From: Halobellus litoreus | Lineage (GTDB): Archaea; Halobacteriota; Halobacteria; Halobacteriales; Haloferacaceae | Assembly (NCBI RefSeq): GCF_024464595.1 | Contig: NZ_JANHAW010000005.1 | Coordinates: 1 to 64,000, forward strand | DNA: 64,000 nt | Direction of reading: 5' to 3' | Part shown: positions 1 to 7,532 of the stretch, in pieces | Layout of the letters: each line of letters begins with the position of its first letter | Position numbering within the stretch: position 1 is the first letter of the stretch | The notes under the pieces: generated by a model | The model's input: the letters and a program-made list of their open reading frames with translations, nothing else | What the model was told of the DNA's origin: nothing | Database searches by the model: none | Made by a program: the position numbers and the translations under genes

Positions 1-837
1 GGGGACATCGAAGACGACGTCGAAGAAGACGGCATCACCATCGCTGTTAGTAACGATAGCGACTCCGATGAGGACTCCAACAAAGACGAGGAAGGATCGG
101 AGACCATCATCTACGGCGGCTTCCAGACCGGGTACGACTTCCGAGGCACGCAGACGCTCTGGGCGCGACCTGTCCTCTTCTTCCCCGACAGCGGGACCGT
201 CCTTCCCGATATGGGCGAACGGTACACACGGCGGCACTACGGGAAAGCCACGAATGCCGATCACGAACGCAGTCAGGGCCGTGTCCCGATTAGCGAGTGG
301 TGGCGCTCTATCTACGACGACATCGACACTCGGATGATCGAGGTCGATACCGCTATTCGTCGGACACGGGCCATCGCGTACGACTTTGAGGACCTCCCTT
401 TCTCCGTCGAAGACTGCTACACCTACTGGGGGATCGCATTCAAATACGCAGAGCGGGCCGCCGACCGAGCGATCTCGATCGCAAAGCCCTCCTCGCGACC
501 AACTGTGTTCAACCTTCAGCTCTCCTTGCTCATCGCGGTACTACAGGAATACGAGGGATCGATGGCCTCGGATACCTATCAGGAGTACCTTGAGGTCGCT
601 GGCGAGTTGTTCAGAAAGCCAGCGATGATGATCCAACTCGCCATGCAAGAGCACGACCGGCGGACGGACGACGACTCCCAGCATGTCCTTCCCGAGAATC
701 AGCAGACGCTCAGTGACTCTCTCGAAGACATCGTCGATATCCCGGGCATCAGCGTCGATACAGAGGCCGACCTCTCGGATCAGCAAGCACACCGAGTGCA
801 GGATCAGCTTCAGCGACGACTCGGTGACATCTCCTGA
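1..837 (+). CDS. Acidic hypothetical protein, 5'-truncated by the window edge
   Basis: The reading frame is open from the first base of the window to a TGA at 835-837, so 278 residues of the C-terminal part are visible and the true start lies upstream. The visible N-terminal part (residues 1-35) is very rich in Asp/Glu and Ser. After that comes a mostly helical region with several Trp and Tyr residues around ISEWWRSIYDDID and then an acidic tail. I recognise no domain. An internal ATG at position 211 is unlikely to be the start, because the upstream frame keeps haloarchaeal acidic composition without a stop. Confidence 0.7.
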   Translation, partial: GDIEDDVEEDGITIAVSNDSDSDEDSNKDEEGSETIIYGGFQTGYDFRGTQTLWARPVLFFPDSGTVLPDMGERYTRRHYGKATNADHERSQGRVPISEWWRSIYDDIDTRMIEVDTAIRRTRAIAYDFEDLPFSVEDCYTYWGIAFKYAERAADRAISIAKPSSRPTVFNLQLSLLIAVLQEYEGSMASDTYQEYLEVAGELFRKPAMMIQLAMQEHDRRTDDDSQHVLPENQQTLSDSLEDIVDIPGISVDTEADLSDQQAHRVQDQLQRRLGDIS

Positions 838-1086
838 TTCACCGTGAACGAAGTGGTCATTCAACTGTGGATTCGTGAGTTCATAATCATACGCTCAAAT
901 ATTAGATGGCAGATAATTCTCTCACCGCGTGCAAGATGGAGGGCGCGAGTCTTGCATTTGTGAATACTGCTCTCTCAATCGGCGATGCCCAACAGTTCAT
1001 CAACAGTAACTGCTGTTTGCCCGATGATAGTGTCCTCGCATGAGCAATGGCGAGTTGATGAGTATACCTACTTTGGTACTATTGGC
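838..1086. other. Intergenic, no gene seen
   Basis: These 249 bases separate the end of the first gene from the convergent selO gene. The stretch is more AT-rich than its flanks. It contains a short segment around 918-960 (GTGCAAGAT ... CGCGAGTCTTGCA) that resembles, partly inverted, the sequence near 18805-18830, so both may be remains of one dispersed repeat. I see no credible ORF or RNA gene. Confidence 0.4.
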
Positions 1087-2481
1087 TCACGTATTACAGT
1101 ACGTTGTATACTCCGTATCGAATTCTCGTGGCGGCGGTTGCTGGAATTGTGAACCCATATCCTTCGATATATAGGGGTTTTCCAGCACGTTCAATAACCG
1201 TTCGAATGTGGAAAGAGTCCCAGTTTCGAGATACTCGTCCAATGCCTGTTCAACCAGGTAGTTGCGGGGAATGTACCGCGGATTGGCCTCCTGCATCAAC
1301 TCCTCATCTAGGCCGACAGCAGCCAGTTTATCTCTGAGCTGTTCGAATTCTGTAGTTGCAAACGCTGGGTCATCAAACGTACCGGGCGTCTCTAATTCGA
1401 GGAACGTATTGGTATAGTCTGCGTTCGACTTGCGGAGCCACTCCAGGAATTCATCGACGAGTGCTTCCTCATCATCCGAGGTGATCCCCAGCTTCTTTCG
1501 CGTCATCGTGTAGTATTGTGCATCAAATCGATCGTCAAATTCGTCCAGTTTACTTTCGAGTTCATCATACGTGAGCGCCGTTCGTGTACACAGCGGTTGG
1601 AGCGCCTCTGCGAGACGTTCGAGATTCCACCGCAAAATGGGTCGCTGGTTGCCGAACGCATATCGCCCGTGCTTGTCGATCGAGCTGAAGACCGCATCCT
1701 CATCATAGTAATTTATGAACGCACAGGGCCCGTAATCAAATGTTTCTCCATCGATACTCATGTTGTCGGTATTCATCACGCCATGAACGAATCCGACACG
1801 CAGCCAGTCGACAACCATCTCAATCGACGACTGCATGACTGCATCAAAGAAATCGAGGTATGGACGATCCGCTGCAGTTAGCTGTGGGTAGTGTCTGTCG
1901 ATAACGTAGTCAGTGAATCGCTGTAGTTCGTCGGCTGCTCGGCTTGCAACATACTGAAAGGTCCCGTATCGAATATGGCTGTTCATCACTCGGACAAGAA
2001 TGGCTCCAGGTTCCTTCCGCCGTCGTCGGATCGCTTCGTCAGTTTCGAGGACAGCTAGGCTTCTCGATGTTTTGATGTGTAGATTCTGCATCGCATATGA
2101 ATACAGATACTCTCTGAGCATCGAGCTGACAGTTGCGTTGCCGTCGCCTCTCCCGGAGTACGGCGTTCGACCGGAGCCTTTTAATTGGATATCGTATCTA
2201 TCACCATCGCGCACATGTTCGCCGAGTATCATCGCTCTCCCATCGCCCAGGACGGTAAAGCTCCCATACTGGTGGCCTGCATATGCTTGGGCGATTGGTT
2301 CTTCCAAGAGGTCTTGGCCTGCTAGAATGGTAGTATTGAGTTCCGCTGGATCCAATCCAAGATCAGCACAGAGCCCGTCATTACGAACTACAATTTCTGG
2401 ATTAGCGATACTTTTTGGCGTTACTCTCGAATAGAGGTTTGGGTCCAAATTTTTATACGTGGTATCAAATGAAAACGTCAT
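1087..2481 (-). CDS. selO: SelO/YdiU-family protein adenylyltransferase
   Basis: This 464-residue protein matches the SelO (YdiU, UPF0061) family: a pseudokinase fold that binds ATP in a flipped orientation and transfers AMP to Ser/Thr/Tyr of target proteins. Visible family motifs are GHQYGSFTVLGDGRA (about residues 68-82), QLKGSGRTPYSGRGDGNA (about 100-117), HGVMNTDNMSIDG with the catalytic Asn/Asp (about 232-244), and DYGPCAF in the metal-binding DFG position. The usual C-terminal selenocysteine or cysteine is replaced by a short tail ending YCNT, which does contain a Cys. Length is close to that of bacterial homologues. The gene stands alone, convergent with the first gene, and looks intact. 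Confidence 0.93.
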   Translation of the reverse strand: MTFSFDTTYKNLDPNLYSRVTPKSIANPEIVVRNDGLCADLGLDPAELNTTILAGQDLLEEPIAQAYAGHQYGSFTVLGDGRAMILGEHVRDGDRYDIQLKGSGRTPYSGRGDGNATVSSMLREYLYSYAMQNLHIKTSRSLAVLETDEAIRRRRKEPGAILVRVMNSHIRYGTFQYVASRAADELQRFTDYVIDRHYPQLTAADRPYLDFFDAVMQSSIEMVVDWLRVGFVHGVMNTDNMSIDGETFDYGPCAFINYYDEDAVFSSIDKHGRYAFGNQRPILRWNLERLAEALQPLCTRTALTYDELESKLDEFDDRFDAQYYTMTRKKLGITSDDEEALVDEFLEWLRKSNADYTNTFLELETPGTFDDPAFATTEFEQLRDKLAAVGLDEELMQEANPRYIPRNYLVEQALDEYLETGTLSTFERLLNVLENPYISKDMGSQFQQPPPREFDTEYTTYCNT

Positions 2482-2693
2482 TTTGTCTTAAGTAGTATTA
2501 TTTTGCTTGTTGAATAAACTTACTTTTGAGGATATTAAGATACGGTCAGTAGAGAGATTCAAATCGGCGCGTGCTGCATAATCTTCTATCTCTTACACAC
2601 GGTTCTATCAAATAATGAGTCTCTTCTCCGGTTTGAGGAATAACAAACCCCCCAATCAACGGTTGGAAGCACCACTTAGCCCACCGATACAAC

Positions 2694-2701
2694 TTTATGT
2701 A
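2694..2701 (+). promoter_or_regulatory. Probable TATA box of the HTH/PIN pair
   Basis: TTTATGTA is centred about 24-25 bases before the ATG at 2722. Haloarchaeal TATA boxes lie about 25-27 bases before the transcript start, so the message is probably leaderless or has a very short leader. The upstream 2482-2690 region holds no gene. Confidence 0.5.
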
Positions 2702-2721
2702 TTCCGCGGAAATTAAAATGC

Positions 2722-3309
2722 ATGGCCAAATCAGCTCTCTCGGGTTCGCACCCGTTGGATACGATGCTGGCAGTTTCTGACGTGATCCAGAACGAACGGT
2801 TGGCACGTCTGTACGCTCGGGTACTCGAACTCGACACCCCCACTGTAGAGGAGCTCGCAAGCCGTTCTGCGAGTTCTCAAACCACGGTCTACGAGGATGT
2901 CAAGCATCTCGTGGAAATCGGTGTCCTCAAGCGCGTGACGGACTCTCAGCCGCACCGATATAGCGCTCGTCGGGTCGATATGACCATACAGACCGGGGAA
3001 GAGACGTTTCAAATCACCCCGACGCTTCTCGTTGCCCTGGCTCAACGCGACTCAAACGACAATATCGAACTTTACGTCGAACGCCACGAAGTCAGCGGTC
3101 TGGCGACGGCAATCGAATACGCTCGGGCCTACACGAAATCGGAGATGACTGCCCGGATTATGGCTCGCGAGCAGGAGATTCCCGTCCTCGAAGCCGAAAC
3201 AATCCTCCAGGAACTCCAGGAAATCCTCCTTGATGTAGAAAACGAGATTTCGACGGAAATCGATATCGAGGCGTTGGACGCAGATGTCGACGAGCGAACC
3301 GGCGAGTAG
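2722..3309 (+). CDS. Winged-helix DNA-binding protein, likely antitoxin/regulator
   Basis: This protein has 195 residues. Residues about 20-80 form a clear winged helix-turn-helix (TPTVEELASRSASSQTTVYEDVKHLVEIGVLKRV followed by a basic wing), as in MarR/TrmB-like archaeal regulators. The second half is helical and acidic and could bind the partner. The gene ends five bases before the GTG start of a PIN-domain gene, so the two are almost certainly one operon. This HTH-then-PIN order is common in haloarchaea and is read as a toxin-antitoxin module in which this protein represses the operon and neutralises the nuclease. The promoter is the TATA box at 2694. Confidence 0.82.
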   Translation: MAKSALSGSHPLDTMLAVSDVIQNERLARLYARVLELDTPTVEELASRSASSQTTVYEDVKHLVEIGVLKRVTDSQPHRYSARRVDMTIQTGEETFQITPTLLVALAQRDSNDNIELYVERHEVSGLATAIEYARAYTKSEMTARIMAREQEIPVLEAETILQELQEILLDVENEISTEIDIEALDADVDERTGE

Positions 3310-3314
3310 TACCC

Positions 3315-3848
3315 GTGCCGGAACACCTCTTTCCCGATGTCGAGAGCCACCTCATTGACACGAATCTCTTCATTCGCTTCGAGCGCCACGATACGATTGG
3401 CCTGCTCAAGCGGGCAGTGACCGAACACGATATCGTTCTCTTGGTCCCGCAGCGAGTATACGACGAACTCACGCCAGAGTCCTATCCCTACGACCAACCT
3501 CCAATTGACGATGCGATAGAATCCGGCTGGGTGCAGGTCTTGGATGAAGTTGATTACTCGAACCCCGTCGTTTCAGCCACGATGGATATGGTTCGACACT
3601 ATATCTCCGCCGCAACTGAGCGTCCCGAGCATACGATAGAGCAAGCCGATGCAGAAGTAGGTGGGGCGGCTGCTACGCTCTTGGAAGACGGACTCACAAA
3701 CTCGATAGCGATCTACACGAACGACAGAGCCGCATTCCGTGGGATTGAGCGAGCACTCTCTCAACACAGCTACGAGAATCACGTTCAGTTAGTCAAGGCG
3801 TTCGATTTCGCGGATACCGTCGAGAACAGATATCAATTCTCTAGATAA
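3315..3848 (+). CDS. PIN-domain ribonuclease, VapC-like toxin candidate
   Basis: This 177-residue protein starts with GTG five bases after the HTH gene. It carries the PIN signature: an N-terminal LIDTNLFIRFER segment with the first acidic residue and Asn, a central acidic patch (EQADAEVGGAAATLLED, about residues 110-126) and a C-terminal AIYTNDRAA with the last Asp. PIN domains are metal-dependent RNases; VapC members cleave tRNA or rRNA. The partner upstream is a winged-helix protein rather than a classical VapB. Pairing and spacing support a toxin-antitoxin role, but a chromosomal housekeeping PIN protein cannot be excluded. Confidence 0.8.
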   Translation: MPEHLFPDVESHLIDTNLFIRFERHDTIGLLKRAVTEHDIVLLVPQRVYDELTPESYPYDQPPIDDAIESGWVQVLDEVDYSNPVVSATMDMVRHYISAATERPEHTIEQADAEVGGAAATLLEDGLTNSIAIYTNDRAAFRGIERALSQHSYENHVQLVKAFDFADTVENRYQFSR

Positions 3849-3877
3849 CCACTCTTTCAACAATCAGACGAATGGAG

Positions 3878-4100
3878 TATTGACATCCTCCTCCGCGTGA
3901 ACGCGGAGGAATCCCACGGCACCGCACCGCTGGATTGGGATATTAGGGTTTGCAGTCCACCACCTCTGTCCGAGGTTGGAATCCTCGGGAGAGGTCATGA
4001 AGGTAGACTCCGGGCTGTGCCAACCAGCCGGTACTCCTATCCTCGTCCAAACTGGCCGAAGACTCAGAGTTACTTTCGCTATTGTTGATGTCGTGGCGGA
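3878..4100 (-). ncRNA. Probable omega RNA / right-end RNA of the TnpB element
   Basis: In IS200/IS605 elements the guide (omega) RNA overlaps the 3' end of tnpB and runs into the right end. Here the region downstream of the tnpB stop contains a perfect 10-bp hairpin (TCCTCCGCGT, loop GA, ACGCGGAGGA, at 3889-3910) next to GATGTCAA at about 3880-3887, which is the pattern of haloarchaeal right ends. The guide part would be the flanking sequence left of about 3880. Boundaries are estimates. Confidence 0.4.
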
Positions 4101-5268
4101 TGTTTTCCGCCCCGTTCACGTCAGCGTTGAACGCCGCATCACACTCCTCGCACACGTACAAGCCGCGTTCGACACGCTGACTATCGTCTTCTCTACCGCA
4201 CACGCAACACGTCTTACTCGTATCGCGCTCTGACACTTCCACGACTTCGATTCCCTCGACCTTCGCCTTGTACGTGAGAATCGACGTGAAGCGGTCGAAC
4301 GCCCACCCGTGCAAGTCAAGGTTGCCGTGCCGACCCCAATTCTTCGAGTCGCCGTCTTCGTCCTCGCGGACGCCTTCCAAGTCTCCGACATTTATTCGCC
4401 CAACACCCTTCTCGACGCACTGTTCAACGATGTGTCTCGCTAAGGAATGGAAGAAGTGGGTGCGGCGTTCCGACCACTTGTGATGCAGTCGAGTGGCCCG
4501 TTTGCCACCCGAGTCGTCGCACTTGGCGATTTCTTTCGGGAAGTAGTACCCGTCTTGTTTGAGGCGGTTGCCGGGGTACAGGTCGGCGTCTTCGGTGCTG
4601 TAGGCGACGGCAGCGAAGTTGCTGATGCCGAGATCGATACCCGCCGTTTCGTTGCCGGGTGCGGTGGGCGTCTCGACTTCGTCTTTGCAGACGAGATGCA
4701 GCTCCCACCGTTCATTCGACTTATCGTAGACCGCGCGAACTTGTTGTAGGTTATCGACGGTGACGCCGGGGCGCGTCTCGTACTCGACAAGGATGTACTC
4801 CCACGCTTTCGGGTGTTCCTTATGATTCGCGCCTTTCGAAAGTCGGACACAGTTGTTCTTCGTGTCGTGGCGGATGCCGTTCTGTTTCCACGTCACCGTC
4901 GAACGGGGGTGTTCTTCGTGGACGCGGTTGCCGTCGTTGTCGTAGTAGTTTTTCTTGCAGTAGCCGGGCGGATTCGCGCGATCATCGGACTGCCTCTTGC
5001 CGTACCACGAGTTAAAGGCTTCAGCGAGTTCCTCCAGAACGCGCTGACTGGACTGACTATGCAGTCCCTTGTATTTTGGATGGGTCTTCAACTCGTCTTT
5101 GAGGTCGCCGTGGTCGGGAATCTCGCCCGTTTCCTCCCACACTTCTCGGGAGTGGTAGTTAGCGACGTTCCAGAGCTTGCTGGCCGACCACCCGTGCCGG
5201 TTGAGCGGTTCCTCTACCTGCTGGTGGTTGAGGATTTTCGCTTGGTGTGTTCGGTGGACTTCCAGCAT
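3943..5268 (-). CDS. tnpB: TnpB, IS1341-type RNA-guided nuclease of IS200/IS605
   Basis: This protein has 441 residues. The RuvC-like nuclease triad is present: GIDLGISNFA (Asp), NVGDLEGVRED (Glu) and FNADVNGAENI (Asp). The four-cysteine zinc finger CCVCGRED...YVCEEC lies just before the last motif. I take MLEVHRTHQAKI at 5268 as the start, since it is the usual haloarchaeal TnpB beginning; a frame-consistent ATG seven codons upstream is possible. No tnpA lies beside it, so this is a TnpB-only element. TnpB proteins cut DNA at element-free target sites, guided by the omega RNA, and so help retain the element. Confidence 0.92.
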   Translation of the reverse strand: MLEVHRTHQAKILNHQQVEEPLNRHGWSASKLWNVANYHSREVWEETGEIPDHGDLKDELKTHPKYKGLHSQSSQRVLEELAEAFNSWYGKRQSDDRANPPGYCKKNYYDNDGNRVHEEHPRSTVTWKQNGIRHDTKNNCVRLSKGANHKEHPKAWEYILVEYETRPGVTVDNLQQVRAVYDKSNERWELHLVCKDEVETPTAPGNETAGIDLGISNFAAVAYSTEDADLYPGNRLKQDGYYFPKEIAKCDDSGGKRATRLHHKWSERRTHFFHSLARHIVEQCVEKGVGRINVGDLEGVREDEDGDSKNWGRHGNLDLHGWAFDRFTSILTYKAKVEGIEVVEVSERDTSKTCCVCGREDDSQRVERGLYVCEECDAAFNADVNGAENIRHDINNSESNSESSASLDEDRSTGWLAQPGVYLHDLSRGFQPRTEVVDCKP

Positions 5269-5382
5269 CTTGAACGCCTGTATAATCACTTATACTTGTT
5301 TCTGTTGTAAAAGTGTGGGTTGAGACTGGTGGAATATCCGGCCCTGCCATAGATGGTGGGTTGTGGAATGGGTTGTCGAATT

Positions 5383-5400
5383 CATCCCGCGCCTAAAGGC
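5383..5400 (+). repeat. Left half of a split TnpB-type right-end palindrome
   Basis: The CCCGCGCCTAAA half here and the matching half at 5644-5658 join, once the intervening insertion is removed, into CCCGCGCCTAAAGGCGCGGG. This resembles hairpins at right ends of haloarchaeal IS1341-type elements, so a second TnpB-type end or relic existed here before the insertion. Confidence 0.5.
5391..5400 (+). repeat. Target-site duplication (left) of the MITE
   Basis: GCCTAAAGGC is repeated exactly at 5644-5653 on the other side of the 243-bp element. Confidence 0.8.
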
Positions 5401-5643
5401 CTGTCTCTTACCCATAAGTTCACGGAGTCCCAAACAGACGTTTCAGACGCTGTCGAACCCAATCTGCAATCGGAAGATCGAGGCGAGGAGTGATCCGGGC
5501 GATGATCTCGGCGGTAGGGGGTTACTGAATGTGGTACACGGGATTAGCAAAATCGTTCCATAGGAGTGTTAAATCTGTAGATATCGAGGTTTCGATCGGA
5601 TTTATTGACCTCGGCAACGACTCGATTTGTGGGTAAGAGACAG
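5401..5643. mobile_element. 243-bp MITE with 14-bp terminal inverted repeats
   Basis: The element begins CTGTCTCTTACCCA and ends with the exact reverse complement TGGGTAAGAGACAG, and it is flanked by 10-bp direct repeats (GCCTAAAGGC). The ends resemble those of the IS4/IS50-like superfamily (compare CTGTCTCTTA of Tn5 ends). Read on the minus strand, 5437-5520 still encodes the C-terminal end of a transposase-like protein, finishing RQRLKRLFGTP-stop, so the MITE arose by internal deletion of a full-length insertion sequence. It has no gene of its own and would need a transposase supplied in trans. Confidence 0.8.
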
Positions 5644-5653
5644 GCCTAAAGGC
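5644..5653 (+). repeat. Target-site duplication (right) of the MITE
   Basis: This is an exact copy of GCCTAAAGGC at 5391-5400. The following GCGGG completes the palindrome split by the insertion. Confidence 0.8.
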
Positions 5654-5760
5654 GCGGGTATTCGCCTTGCTCTTTATAATCGAGAGCCGTACCTCGTTTC
5701 CCTGTTCGGAATTCGATTCTAGACACCGACCGTTGCACGCTCTCTGACGGTGGAACGCCA

Positions 5761-5790
5761 TTTTTGTCGCCCCCCGACAGGTGAAGGGGC
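5761..5790 (+). promoter_or_regulatory. Leader hairpin, copy 1 (TTTGTC-C5/G4 family)
   Basis: TTTTTGTCG is followed by a C-run, a short loop containing CAGGTGAA and the complementary GGGGC. It lies 39 bases before the ATG of the MoxR-like gene. It is the first of about thirteen copies in the window; the family is described in the findings. Confidence 0.7.
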
Positions 5791-5829
5791 TGGAAAGGCC
5801 CAGACAGAACGCCTCGACCACCAGAACTC

Positions 5830-7434
5830 ATGTCCTCAGCATCCACCGCGAGTGGCGACACCACTCCCGAAGGCCAGGTTGTCCTCTCACACCTCGTGAA
5901 CCGACTCCTCCAACGTGAAGGAGGCAACGTCCCTGTCGAGCGAGTGGCGCTACGAGTGTCCGACTACGTCGACCTCTCCGACCAGGACGCCGCCGACCTC
6001 ATCGACGAGGGGGACGACGCCGGTATTTACACGCTAGATCGCTCTTCGAGCGGGAACGCCACCATCACCGGCGTTTCACCACAGGGGACGGAACCCGAGG
6101 TCATCACCGATGCCTTCGGCGAACTCCAACAAGACACCGACGTTGACTTCCGCATGATCGAAGTCGTGACCGACACGATTAATGACGCCCTCCAAGACGC
6201 CGGGTACGACGCCTTCGAGTCGCTCGCGGACGCCAACGTTGACGACATCGCCGGCCTCACCAGCACGCTCACCGAGAGCCGCGCCGAGAACCTCCTCAAA
6301 GAGGCCGCCACGCACGTCCCCGTTGGACTCCGCCTCGCGAAGAACGCCGCCACCTACTACGACCAGCGGATGGACCCCGACACCGAACGGGCTGCCGCTC
6401 GCGTCACCGACCTCTCGCTCGTCACAGATTCCGTCGGAGAACCTCTGTACCGTTCCGAGGGGTGGGAGCCCGACGACGAGCGAGGAATGTACGTTTCCGA
6501 CATCGGCCGCAACGCCGGGAGTCCTGTCCCCACAGGCCTGCACATTCTTGACGATCCCGACTACCCGAGCGTCCCGAAGGCCGCGACTCACCCCGACGCA
6601 GCCTATGACGCGCTCTCGGTCGACGACAACGGCGAGGTCGTCCCACCAGCCGTCCCCATCGACCCACGCTTCCAGGTCCCCCTCGATGAACTCATCGCGA
6701 AGAAACTCGCTCGTGGCCTCGTCCCGATTCGGGTGGTCGGGCCGCGTGGGTCGGGGAAGAATTACCTTCTCAAGTATCTGTGCCACAAGACAAACCGGGG
6801 CTACCAGTCAATCGATGTCGACCGAGCGACCGAACCCGAAGACCTCTTCGGCCCGCTCGTCCCGGATGGCGATGTCATCGTTCCTCGCAACGGCGCCGTG
6901 AAACAGGGCCTTCTGAACGGCGATACGATTGTCATCAACGAGTTCCCCGTCATGCAGGCCGGCGCTGCCATCGCGTTACACCGACTCTTGAACGAGGGGA
7001 CGCTCTTGGTGAAGAGTCACGGTGAACTCGTTGAGCCCCACCCGTCGGCCCGCCTCGTCATCACTATGAACCCGCCGACCCGCGAGTACCGGGATTCGGA
7101 GCCGATGAACTCGGCGACGAGAGGCCGCTTCCGCTCGTTCGAGCAGCCCTACATCCAGGATGTTGAGGAAGAAGTGGATACGCTCGATAGGCAGGTGAAC
7201 AGCGGTAAACCCGTCGTGGATCGACCGACGCTCAAGAAAATTGTCCAGTTCGCCCACCAGACCCGAGAGAACGAGTCCTGGCCCACGCTCTCGACGCGGA
7301 ATCTCACGATCCTCTGTGAACACATCGAAGACGGAGTGTACCCGAAGGCCGCCGTCAAGGGGGTGCTCTGGGGAGTAGCCGAACCAAACCAGTACCCCGA
7401 GGACGCCTACGAAACCCTGAATGACTACCTCTAG
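5830..7434 (+). CDS. MoxR/CobS-like AAA+ ATPase
   Basis: This protein has 534 residues. The first 290 form a poorly conserved acidic region that includes a helix-hairpin-helix-like stretch (about 110-155, FESLADANVDDIAGLTST). The AAA+ module follows: Walker A GPRGSGKN (about 304-311), Walker B DTIVINEF (about 365-372) and a sensor segment LVITMNPPTREY (about 410-421). Asn replaces the usual Thr/Ser at the end of Walker A. MoxR-type ATPases remodel or activate partners that carry VWA domains, and the next gene is such a partner. The start is the first ATG after leader copy 1. Confidence 0.85.
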   Translation: MSSASTASGDTTPEGQVVLSHLVNRLLQREGGNVPVERVALRVSDYVDLSDQDAADLIDEGDDAGIYTLDRSSSGNATITGVSPQGTEPEVITDAFGELQQDTDVDFRMIEVVTDTINDALQDAGYDAFESLADANVDDIAGLTSTLTESRAENLLKEAATHVPVGLRLAKNAATYYDQRMDPDTERAAARVTDLSLVTDSVGEPLYRSEGWEPDDERGMYVSDIGRNAGSPVPTGLHILDDPDYPSVPKAATHPDAAYDALSVDDNGEVVPPAVPIDPRFQVPLDELIAKKLARGLVPIRVVGPRGSGKNYLLKYLCHKTNRGYQSIDVDRATEPEDLFGPLVPDGDVIVPRNGAVKQGLLNGDTIVINEFPVMQAGAAIALHRLLNEGTLLVKSHGELVEPHPSARLVITMNPPTREYRDSEPMNSATRGRFRSFEQPYIQDVEEEVDTLDRQVNSGKPVVDRPTLKKIVQFAHQTRENESWPTLSTRNLTILCEHIEDGVYPKAAVKGVLWGVAEPNQYPEDAYETLNDYL

Positions 7435-7449
7435 AGGAACCAGCGGCGC

Positions 7450-7486
7450 TTGTTTGTGCGCCCCCGTGACGACGAGGGGGCTGCAC
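7450..7486 (+). promoter_or_regulatory. Leader hairpin, copy 2
   Basis: GTGCGCCCCC and GGGGGCTGCAC pair around a ten-base loop directly after TTGTTT. This is the longest stem in the family. It sits 46 bases before the ATG of the VWA gene. Confidence 0.7.
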
Positions 7487-7532
7487 ACTCTGTCCATTAC
7501 TTGCCCGTCCCAGCCTCCGTCCTGTTCCAAAA

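Noticed and set aside
6076-6786. Long minus-strand frame inside the MoxR-like gene
   Set aside because: Its composition is that of an antisense shadow (Val/Gly/Arg-rich, no motif), and the sense frame has full AAA+ motifs.
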